This document shows, piece after piece, positions 57,444 to 64,000 of a DNA stretch of 64,000 nucleotides; position 1 is the first letter of the stretch, and each line of letters starts with the position of its first letter. The position numbers and the translations under genes are program-made. This stretch comes from Chamaelirium japonicum (lineage: Eukaryota; Streptophyta; Magnoliopsida; Liliales; Melanthiaceae): positions 434,001 through 498,000 of the forward strand of contig CANTAL010000131.1 in assembly GCA_947650365.1 (NCBI GenBank), read 5' to 3'. Under the pieces are notes generated by a model that did no database searches, was not told where the DNA came from, and was given only the letters and a program-made list of their open reading frames with translations.

Positions 57444-58575
57444 ATCCAGTAAAAAATCGACCGATCGGTTGATTTTGACCAATCGGTCAAGTTTGACCGA
57501 TCGGTTAAAATCAGCCGGTCAAGGTTCGGGTGATCGGGCAAAAAACCAAGTTTTTTGCCCGATCCGGTAGAAAATCGACCGATCGGTTAATTTTGACTGA
57601 TCAGTCAAGTTTGACCGATCAGTTAAAATCAGCCAGTCAAGGTTCGGGTGATCGGGCAAAAAACCAAGTTTTTTGCCCGATCCAGTAGAAAATCGACCGA
57701 TCGGTTGATTTTGACCGATCGGTCAAATTTGACCGATCGGTTAAAATCAGCCGGTCAAGGTTCGGGTGATCGGGCAAAAATCCATGTTTTTTGCCCGATC
57801 CAGTAGAAAATCGACCGATCGGTTGATTTTGACCGATCGGTCAAGTTTGACCGATCGGTTAAAATTAGCTGGTCAAGGTTCGGGTGATCGGGCAAAAAAC
57901 CAAGTTTTTTGCCCGATCCAGTAGAAAATCGACCGATCGGTTGATTTTGACCGATCGGTCAAGTTTGACCGATCGGTTAAAATCAGCCGGTCAAGGTTCG
58001 GGTGATCGGGCAAAAAACCAAGTTTTTTGCCCGATCCAGTAGAAAATCGACCGATCGGTTGATTTTGACCGATCAGTCAAGTTTGACTGATCGGTTAAAA
58101 TTAGCCGGTCAAGGTTTGGGTGATCGTGCAAAAAACCTAGTTTTTTGCTCGATCCAGTAGAAAATCGACCGATCGATTGGTTTTGACCGATTGGTCAAGT
58201 TTGACCGATCGGTTAAAATCAGCCGGTCAAGGTTCGGGTGATCGGGCAAAAAACCAAGTTTTTTGCCCGATCCAGTAGAAAATCGACCGATCGGTTGATT
58301 TTGACCGATCAGTCAAGTTTGACCGATCGATTAAAATTAGTCGGTCAAGGTTTGGGTGATCGGGCAAAAAACCAAGTTTTTTGCCCGATCCAGTAGAAAA
58401 TCGACCGATCGGTTGGTTTTGACTGATCGGTTAAAATCAGCCGGTCAAGGTTCGGGTGATTGGGTAAAAAACCAAGTTTTTTGCCCGATCCAGTAGAAAA
58501 TCGACCGATCAGTTGATTTTGACCGATCGGTCAAGTTTGATCGATCGGTTAAAATCAGCCGATCAAGGTTGAAAA
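57444..58575. repeat. 118-bp tandem array in the element's 3' untranslated region
   Basis: The marker ATCC(A/G)GTAG or a close form recurs at 57,444, 57,562, 57,680, 57,798, 57,916, 58,034, 58,152, 58,270 and 58,388, exactly 118 bp apart, then at 58,488 (100 bp). The 18-bp shortfall in the short copy equals one 18-bp subunit. Each unit has about three GACCGATCGGTC-type subunits, then GCCGGTCAAGGTTCGGGTG, then an inverted pair GGGCAAAAAAC and GTTTTTTGCCC that can form a hairpin. Copies are very similar, so the array is young or kept uniform. Tandem arrays in this part of Tat elements are known and can seed new satellites. Confidence 0.92.
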
Positions 58576-58944
58576 CTTAGTGCAATAATTGTAGTAGAAA
58601 ATTTTGCTGCGAACCGTTGGGCCGGATGGACCGGTGAGTCTTCTGACCCGTTGGTCTGTTTGAACCGGCGGTTCGCTTGAACCGGTGGTCTAACTGGTTT
58701 CGACGCTTCGTCTGGTCCCGACTGTTCACCTGGTTTTGCGCTTGCTACGGATTGACGTCACGTGTACCTGGTAAAAACACGCGATTTGATACAATAATGA
58801 CATGTGTCTTTTCGAACTGCACGCCAATTTACCCTGGTATATATGCTTCTCTGGTTTTCATTTTTACTTTGCGCTTTCAGAAATTTTTCGAAGTCCAGAG
58901 CTTTTTCTCCCAACCTCTCGCTCTTTCTCCTTTCGATCGGTCAA
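58576..58944 (+). promoter_or_regulatory. Promoter-like leader of the antisense unit
   Basis: Rightward, opposite to the element. TGACGTCACGTG at 58,753-58,764 joins a CRE-like TGACGTCA and a G-box CACGTG, both classic bZIP sites. CCAAT is at 58,823 and the TATA-like TATATAT at 58,838-58,844. An ATG in the context TCAAATGG follows at 58,945, about 100 bp beyond the TATA, leaving a pyrimidine-rich leader of roughly 70 bp. Further left (58,610-58,710) there are several ACCGG/CCGGT motifs in both orientations of unknown meaning. The spacing fits a real RNA polymerase II promoter; activity is not shown. Confidence 0.6.
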
Positions 58945-60477
58945 ATGGCATCTTCTGGTAGTTCGAAGAAGAGTGCAGTTCCTTCCAAGAGGAAGGGGAA
59001 GGAAATTGTCGAAGTTTCTTCTGCTCCGAAGGGCCGTGGTAAGGGTAGGGCGGAGCTTATCGAACTTGGCCAATTGGGCAAAAGGCACCAGGGGGTGGGA
59101 TTTGCTTCAGCACCGTCAAGGCCAGAGCATATTCCCAAGGCAAAGTTCGTTCTCTGCCCCTTGATACCTCTGGCGGTAGAACCTGAATTTGGATACAACA
59201 TTGGTGGAACGCTTACTGACTTGAAGAGGGAGAAGCTGCAGAAGTTACTGGCCTGTTTCACAAAGGGGAAGTCTCGACCAGCGCTTCCGGGAGTTCTATC
59301 CGCTTTTGGTATCGACAGGCGGATAATCTTCATCACATATACGAGCAAGGAGCAAGTGATGGGAACCATCGTCACCATTGGCCAGCTCAACTATGGACTG
59401 CGCCTTCCATTGCCTCCTTTTGCTGCGAGGTTGTTGAACACCTCCGGTCTTTGTCCCGGGCAGGTCACTGGGAATGCCTGGAGGATCATCTACGCTTTCT
59501 GTCGCGTAGAGTCTGATTTCCAGAAGGAACTCAGCGAATGCTATTCCAGCCTCCCTGATGGTGAAGTAGCCCGGATCGAGCTGGGGTATTTCTTCTATCA
59601 TTATCGATGGGCTTGGAGGAAAGATAGTCCATTCTATAATCTGACAGGTGTCTCCGCCCTTCGCCCAATCGTTGACACCATAGGCTCCGACAAGCTCTAC
59701 ACTGATTGGCCGCTATCGGTGTCCGGTGCATGGACTCCTTTGTCGGTACCCGAGACTCCCAGGTACAAGGTGCACAAAGAGATAGACATGTACTGTGCAG
59801 GAGGAGCTCTCTCGTGGTCTTCGGAGCGAGTGGGAGCCATTGACAATCTTTTCTTGGAGCTAACATACGGGACTCGATCATGGAAGCAATTTTCGAATTG
59901 CCCGGTTCGACACGGCAATGCCAACCTCCTCCACCGATCGAAGACTCGTTATAAAGATAACGAGGTCATCTATTCTGATTATGAGGAGGACCCTCAATCC
60001 GGCAAAATTGTAAGAAACATTCGGGTTGAGAAGAAGGCTTACGGAGCCAGGCGCAGCTTGCCCACAGAAGAGAAATTGGTGATACATCGCCAAGTCCAGG
60101 CAAAGAAGAAAAGGAAAGTTCTTGTTGAGGAGGAGGAGAAGAAAAAAGAAGAGAAAAAGAGGGAAGAAGAAGAAGAGGAACTAGAGAGAGAAGAGGAAGG
60201 TGGAGATGATGATGATGATGATACTAATGACAGCAGTAGCAGCGGCGAAGGAGGAAATGGAAATGGTGGGAATGACGATGATGATGAAGAAGATGGGGGC
60301 AAAGGACATGGGGGTGGCGAGGAAGAAATTCCTCCCACCCCCACTGGTGGTGACAAAGGTCATGGGGGTGGTGAGGAAGAAATTCCTCCCACCCCCACTG
60401 GTGGTGCTGAAGGGCATGGGGGTGGTGAGGAAGAAATTCCTCCCACCTCCACTGGTGGTGCTGACGAGGACTCATAA
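58945..60477 (+). CDS. Antisense extra ORF of the Tat element, Transposase_28-like part
   Basis: About 510 residues from the ATG at 58,945. I chose this start over the in-frame ATG at 58,804 because that one lies upstream of the TATA-like box. Residues 1-45 are basic with a nuclear-signal-like run (SKKSAVPSKRKGKE). Residues about 145-260 (LNYGLRLPLPPFAARLLNTS, then GQVTGNAWRIIYAF) resemble the plant family 'putative gypsy type transposon' (Pfam Transposase_28). The family's function is unknown; despite the name it is not a shown transposase. After about residue 390 the chain is charged (K/E, then E/D runs), followed by three 18-residue repeats. It lies on the strand opposite to pol, between pol and the 3' LTR, as described for extra ORFs of Tat elements. 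It belongs to a fossil element. Confidence 0.75.
   Translation: MASSGSSKKSAVPSKRKGKEIVEVSSAPKGRGKGRAELIELGQLGKRHQGVGFASAPSRPEHIPKAKFVLCPLIPLAVEPEFGYNIGGTLTDLKREKLQKLLACFTKGKSRPALPGVLSAFGIDRRIIFITYTSKEQVMGTIVTIGQLNYGLRLPLPPFAARLLNTSGLCPGQVTGNAWRIIYAFCRVESDFQKELSECYSSLPDGEVARIELGYFFYHYRWAWRKDSPFYNLTGVSALRPIVDTIGSDKLYTDWPLSVSGAWTPLSVPETPRYKVHKEIDMYCAGGALSWSSERVGAIDNLFLELTYGTRSWKQFSNCPVRHGNANLLHRSKTRYKDNEVIYSDYEEDPQSGKIVRNIRVEKKAYGARRSLPTEEKLVIHRQVQAKKKRKVLVEEEEKKKEEKKREEEEEELEREEEGGDDDDDDTNDSSSSGEGGNGNGGNDDDDEEDGGKGHGGGEEEIPPTPTGGDKGHGGGEEEIPPTPTGGAEGHGGGEEEIPPTSTGGADEDS
60298..60459 (+). repeat. 54-bp coding repeat, three copies
   Basis: Three in-frame 54-bp units encode KGHGGGEEEIPPTPTGG-like 18-mers, following a stretch of GAT/GAG/GAA codons (60,120-60,295). 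Length is a multiple of three and the copies are nearly identical, which fits recent slippage within a disordered acidic tail. Confidence 0.9.
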
Positions 60478-60510
60478 CCAATCCTCATCGATGAGGCTAA
60501 AGCCCGTAAG

Positions 60511-61000
60511 ATGGAGGGGGTAATGGAGGCGGAGGGCGACGGCAAGAAAGCACAGTTTGTCTATCATTTTGATAAGTTGAAGAAGCGACCAGTTCGCTTA
60601 AAGATCAAGTTCTCGGGGAGTGGTGGGGTTGGAAGCAACCCCACGATGGGGAGCAACCTCACACCCCTCGATCAAATACCTCCTGAGGTACCTCGTATCG
60701 AAGGAGCAACTACAAGTGGGGGTTTGGAGGTTGAGCAACCTCCACCCCCTTCACGCTCTCTGGCTGAGGAAGTGGCTGCCCTCATGGCGGAACTCGATCA
60801 GCCAGGCGAGCACCAGGATGAAGGGGGAGTCTCACCTCCCCAGGGTGCTCCTTCTCCTGTTCATATGGAGAGGGGGAGCCGTGTCGGTGATGGGGCTCCC
60901 CAACCACAGTCGGAATCAATTCCCACCAAGGAGAAGTCGACCCCTCGGGGTAAGAGCTCCGACCGTGGGAAGGGAAAAGCCCCTCTGATCGATGCCTCAG
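60511..61000 (+). CDS. Antisense unit, proline-rich middle block
   Basis: An open block with a short basic piece (FDKLKKRPVRLKIKFSG), then proline-, glycine- and serine-rich sequence with an acidic helix-like part (SLAEEVAALMAELDQPGE). It resembles no domain I know and is probably disordered. It ends at TCAG/GTATTC near 61,000, a good splice-donor context. It is listed as a part of the antisense unit of the fossil element; I do not assemble it with the neighbouring blocks. Confidence 0.5.
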
Positions 61001-61294
61001 GTATTCGGAATGATTCACCATCTTGATTTTTTTGTCTTTGAAGTTGAAAATATTCTAACTCTTTGAACTCTTGTGTTGATTGCAGGTACGCCTGTTGGCT
61101 CGACTCAGAAGATAAAGAATTTGGGTGATGTTGATATCAACCACCCTACTGGTGTGATCCGGAAGCTTTGCAACCTTCCGGAAGCTACTTTGGACGAAGC
61201 CTTTGATCGGCTTGAAGTAGTGGTATGTGCATCTGCTCGATCAACTATTCGAATTGTATCTTCAGAATAATTCTAACTCTTTGTCCATCTGTAG
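61001..61294 (+). other. Two intron-like spans around a short coding block
   Basis: The span 61,001-61,085 starts GTATTC and ends TTGATTGCAG with a T-rich middle; 61,223-61,294 starts GTATGTGC and ends CATCTGTAG. Both have plant-intron length (85 and 72 bp), GT...AG ends and T-rich tails. Between them, 61,086-61,222 is a short open block (PTGVIRKLCNLPEATLDEAF). The pattern suggests that the antisense unit is or was a spliced gene, which is unusual inside an LTR element. It is read from sequence only. Confidence 0.55.
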
Positions 61295-61843
61295 AACTCA
61301 GCAGTTTTGAGAATTGCAAGCAAACTCTCCAGGAGGGTAGGAGAACGGGAGGCTGCATCTGAGGTGTCCCGTTTGAAAGCTGATCTGGAGGCTGCCCACG
61401 AGGAGAGGGATAAGCTGAGGGAGCTTTTGACTTCGAAGAAAAGCTCTCTTAAGGCCAAGATCGAGGATCTTTGCAAAGAGAAGCAGGAGAGCAAGGGGTG
61501 GCAGAATCGTTGCGAAGCGCAGGGTCACGAACTTGAATCCTTGAAGAATCGGCTCATCAAGGTTGAGACAGTGTCCTGTGATCGCGCAACCGAGATCAAA
61601 GAGCTAAAAGAACGACTTGCTGCCCAGCATACTGCCTTTGCTGCCAGAGAGGAGACCTCCAAGAAGGAGCTAGAGCATGCGCTATCTGAATGCAAGAGCT
61701 ACAGAGAAACGGTCGAGAAAGCGACAGAGGCACTCAGGGTACATGCCAGCAGTGTCCGATCTTCTAAAGCTTCTGCTGCGAGCAAGGCTCGTGGCGAATC
61801 TGAAGGAGAGAGGTCACGTGCTCCAAGCGTAGCCAAGCCCTGA
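61295..61843 (+). CDS. Antisense unit, coiled-coil C-terminal block
   Basis: The block is open from the AG at 61,294 to 61,843 and has no ATG of its own near the start, as expected for an internal exon. It encodes long heptad-like runs (SRLKADLEAAHEERDKLREL, IKELKERLAAQ, KKELEHALSECKSY) rich in K, E, L and A, then a serine/alanine-rich tail. A coiled coil after the globular part is common in proteins with the Transposase_28-like domain. It may allow self-association, which is inference. No nucleic-acid-binding motif is visible. Confidence 0.65.
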   Translation, partial: NSAVLRIASKLSRRVGEREAASEVSRLKADLEAAHEERDKLRELLTSKKSSLKAKIEDLCKEKQESKGWQNRCEAQGHELESLKNRLIKVETVSCDRATEIKELKERLAAQHTAFAAREETSKKELEHALSECKSYRETVEKATEALRVHASSVRSSKASAASKARGESEGERSRAPSVAKP

Positions 61844-62473
61844 TGTATTTCTACCTTTTTCTTTGTTGTTGCAATTGTAAACTCTTGATATATATCAGTC
61901 CGCTCCTGTACTTGGCAAATTTTGATAATAGAAATCTTTTTAGTGTTTGAAAATTGAATGTCTCTGGTATTGAATTCTTTGAATGTTGAGTTCTGGATGG
62001 TATTGGAATGTTAAATAGATACAAACACTTGAATGTAAGGGGTCGAGTCGCAACTCGATGACCCAAACTTGTTATGTAACTTGAAAATTGAAGGTTGTTG
62101 TAATCATAACTTGAAATCGTTAACATTTGTGTGTGAGGGGTCGAGTCGCAACTCAAGTACCCAAACTTGTTAGACGATTTTGAATTTGAAGGTCAATCAA
62201 CATTTGTACGCAAGGGGTAGTGTCGCAACACAAACTCCCCCACTGTCAAATTGACTTGGTGACTTGAAAGTTGTGTTGTATCATAATCCGAAATCGTTTA
62301 ACATTTACCTGTAAGGGGTCGAGTCGCAACTCAAACACCCGAACTTGTTAAAACGACCTGGTAATTTGAATGTAGATGGCATTGAGCTTGAAAGATAATA
62401 AACACTGCTTTGAATCTTGAATTGACAAGAAGAAATATTCGAAAGTGATCTTTATTCATCATGGAATTCTACA
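61844..62473. repeat. Spacer between antisense unit and pol, about 100-bp repeat, four copies
   Basis: No gene. The phrase AGGGGTCGAGTCGCAACTC, or a close form, occurs at 62,038, 62,136, 62,213 and 62,314 (spacings 98, 77 and 101 bp). It is usually followed by CCCAAACTTGTTA and later by AAATCGTT(T)AACATTT. The core GAGTCGCAACTC is a near-palindrome. The two genes converge here, so the spacer may hold 3' ends for both transcripts, but I see no clear AATAAA on either strand. Confidence 0.75.
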
Positions 62474-64000
62474 TCATGGATAGAACATTTTAAGATGTCT
62501 AGCATTCCATGCCCGTGGCAATCTGTCTCCTTCTGGTAAGATCAATCGATAAGAACCTTTGCCTCCCACTGATTCGACAATGTAGGGTCCTTCCCAGTTA
62601 GGAGCTAGTTTTCCACAGCTGTGCTCTTTGGTGTTATAGAAAACTGCTCTGAGAACTAGGCCGCCCACTGGGAACTGTCTCTTGTAGACCTTCTCATCGT
62701 AGGCTCGTTTGATCTTCTGCTGGTACTTGGCCACACGAAGGGAGGCTTGGTCTCGTAGTTCCTCAGAGAAGTCTAGATCATTGATCTGAAGCTCTTCGTT
62801 GATTCCTTCTTCAACTGCCCTGGTCTTGAGAGTACTTGATATGTTTTCTGTTGGGAGTACTGCTTCTGACCCATATATTAGACGAAAGGGTGAGAACCCT
62901 GTTGATCTTCTCGGAGTTGTGGGATACCCCCAAAAGACTTCAGGTAGGACCTGTTCCCATAATCCCTTCTTGTTGTCGAGCTTCTTCTTGAGTATACCCA
63001 GAATAGCTCTGTTTGAGGCTTCAGCTTGACCATTGCACTGAGGGTATCTCGGAGTTGAATAAAAAAGCTTGATTCCGTTGTTCAGGCAGAACTCTCGGAA
63101 TTTGTCGGAGTCAAATTGAGCTCCATTGTCAGCGACAAGAACTTGAGGTGTACCAAACCTTGAGAAGATGTTATGTCGAATGAACTTGATCACTTCATCA
63201 TCGGTCTCTCGGAAGAGGGGTACAGCTTCGACCCATTTGGTGAAGTAATCGGTGGCTAGCAACAGATATTTCTTCTTGCTAGGAGTTGGTGGAAAGGGCC
63301 CCAAGAAGTCCAACCCCCATTGATGGAAGGGCCAAGGACTCGATAGTTGATGAAGCTCCTCTGCAGGGAGATGGATAGCCCGAGCGTGTCGTTGACATGG
63401 TTCGCACCTTTGAACAACTTGTTGGGCATCTCTTGCCATTGTCGGCCAGTAGTAACCTTGTAGCTTCGTCTTGGCTTCAAGAGATCTTCCTCCCGAATGA
63501 TTCCCACAAGCTCCAGAGTGGATATCAATCAGGATTGCCTGTGCTTGCTCGGGACCAAGGCACTTGAGCAACATCCCGTTGTGAGATTTGAAATATAAAT
63601 CTTCTCCTTGAATAGTATAGCAAGGAAGCCTTCTTTGGAGTTTTCGGGCTTGATTTGGATCTTCCGACATTTTGCCATGCTCGAAGAAGTCGAAAATTGA
63701 TCGTCTCCAGTCTCCAGGCTCACTTGCAGTAGTGAGGTTCAATATCAATTGATCTCCACCCCAAGATCCTTTTGTAGTAGTAAGGATCTGCTGATCGGGG
63801 ATGGTCTTGGGCACTTCTTGATAATCGATCTTTATTTGCCTTCCTCCGAGTGAGTCTCCAAGAACAGAGGCAGCATTAGCTAAGGCATCTGCTTCTCGAT
63901 TCTCTGCTCTTGGAATTTGAACGAACTCAGTATTAGTAAAACATTGTTGAAGGCGTCGTACTAAAGCCAAGTAGAATTGCATTCTTTCTTCACGAGCTGT
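62474..64000 (-). CDS. pol: Pol polyprotein, C-terminal part: RNase H end and integrase
   Basis: About 508 codons are seen, open to the right edge, where the protein continues. Counting from the first Met at 63,982: residues 1-45 are the end of an RNase H domain (FVQIPRAENREADALANAAS). Residues 155-196 are the HHCC zinc finger (H155, H162, C193, C196). The integrase core has D225 (WGLDFLGPF), D285 (VLVADNG) and E321 (GQAEASN), with 35 residues between the second D and E, the classic D,D35E spacing. The C-terminal part ends in a PNWEGPYIV motif and RAWNARHLKMFYP, with no chromodomain visible. RNase H before integrase and no chromodomain fit a non-chromovirus Ty3/gypsy element of the Tat branch. 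In life it would cut and join element DNA into the genome; here it is part of a fossil. Confidence 0.93.
   Translation of the reverse strand, partial: TAREERMQFYLALVRRLQQCFTNTEFVQIPRAENREADALANAASVLGDSLGGRQIKIDYQEVPKTIPDQQILTTTKGSWGGDQLILNLTTASEPGDWRRSIFDFFEHGKMSEDPNQARKLQRRLPCYTIQGEDLYFKSHNGMLLKCLGPEQAQAILIDIHSGACGNHSGGRSLEAKTKLQGYYWPTMARDAQQVVQRCEPCQRHARAIHLPAEELHQLSSPWPFHQWGLDFLGPFPPTPSKKKYLLLATDYFTKWVEAVPLFRETDDEVIKFIRHNIFSRFGTPQVLVADNGAQFDSDKFREFCLNNGIKLFYSTPRYPQCNGQAEASNRAILGILKKKLDNKKGLWEQVLPEVFWGYPTTPRRSTGFSPFRLIYGSEAVLPTENISSTLKTRAVEEGINEELQINDLDFSEELRDQASLRVAKYQQKIKRAYDEKVYKRQFPVGGLVLRAVFYNTKEHSCGKLAPNWEGPYIVESVGGKGSYRLILPEGDRLPRAWNARHLKMFYP

Larger units (their letters stand above)
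56406..64000 (-). mobile_element. Ty3/gypsy LTR retrotransposon, Tat type, 3' part only
   Basis: A fossil element reading leftward. From its 3' end: LTR (56,406-57,076), purine tract, 18-bp and 118-bp tandem arrays, an extra unit on the opposite strand (58,945-61,843), a spacer with a repeat, and the end of pol (62,474 to the right edge). The pol order RNase H then integrase marks Ty3/gypsy. The motif FVQIPRAENREADALANAAS, an antisense extra ORF between pol and the 3' LTR, and tandem repeats in the 3' untranslated part are features reported for the plant Tat branch (Ogre, Retand, Grande, RIRE2). The pol part seen is open to the edge. The antisense unit is probably broken, with about one interruption. 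Age cannot be judged because only one LTR is in view, but the insertion is younger than the duplication of satellite unit B. Confidence 0.9.

Noticed and set aside
57253-57444. Minus-strand open frame rich in TDRS
   Set aside because: It is a plain translation of the 18-bp tandem repeat.
60039-60545. Several minus-strand frames opposite the acidic tail of the antisense unit
   Set aside because: Serine- and proline-rich shadows of the E/D-rich and 54-bp repeat sequence on the other strand.
61851-62156. Minus-strand frame of 101 residues in the spacer
   Set aside because: Low-complexity, no family, covers the start of the spacer repeat; no promoter or start context.

Overview
The window looks like heterochromatin from a seed plant, most likely an angiosperm. 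It has two parts: a very long short-period satellite (1-56,405) and the 3' half of a Ty3/gypsy LTR retrotransposon of the Tat type that inserted into it (56,406 to the right edge). I see no ordinary host gene, tRNA or rRNA. The plant assignment rests on the retrotransposon: integrase and RNase H of plant Tat type, an antisense extra ORF, and tandem repeats next to the 3' LTR. I do not recognise the satellite and cannot name the species.

Satellite, 1-56,405. The monomer is 23 bp, AATGAATTAGAATGG followed by ATCGTACG, with a 28-bp variant in which the second half reads ATACATTCGTGCG. Variants recur in a fixed order, giving higher-order repeats of about 100 to 430 bp. The array flips strand again and again: by eye I count about 85 blocks of alternating orientation. 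Above this lie larger duplications: a 1.86-kb tandem pair (C, 8,540-12,263), a 10.7/11.4-kb dispersed pair (A1 11,965-22,616; A2 41,071-52,492), and a family B (38,385-41,070; 52,497-55,155; and a third copy from about 55,560 cut by the retrotransposon). Five compact foldbacks with 37-41-bp arms and 8-nt loops lie at 30.4, 31.8, 34.8, 39.8 and 53.9 kb.

Retrotransposon, 56,406-64,000, reading leftward and running off the right edge. From its 3' end: a 671-bp 3' LTR with TGTGGG/CCCACA ends, a U3 enhancer-like 43-bp repeat and a TATA box; a purine tract; an 18-bp and then a 118-bp tandem array; an extra unit on the opposite strand with its own promoter-like region, a Transposase_28-like part and a coiled-coil part; a spacer with a roughly 100-bp repeat; and the end of pol (RNase H end, integrase). 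The other LTR, gag, protease and RT lie outside the window.

How the parts relate: two older copies of the satellite unit hold the uninterrupted version of the insertion site (39,372 and 53,456), so the element inserted after that satellite unit had been duplicated.
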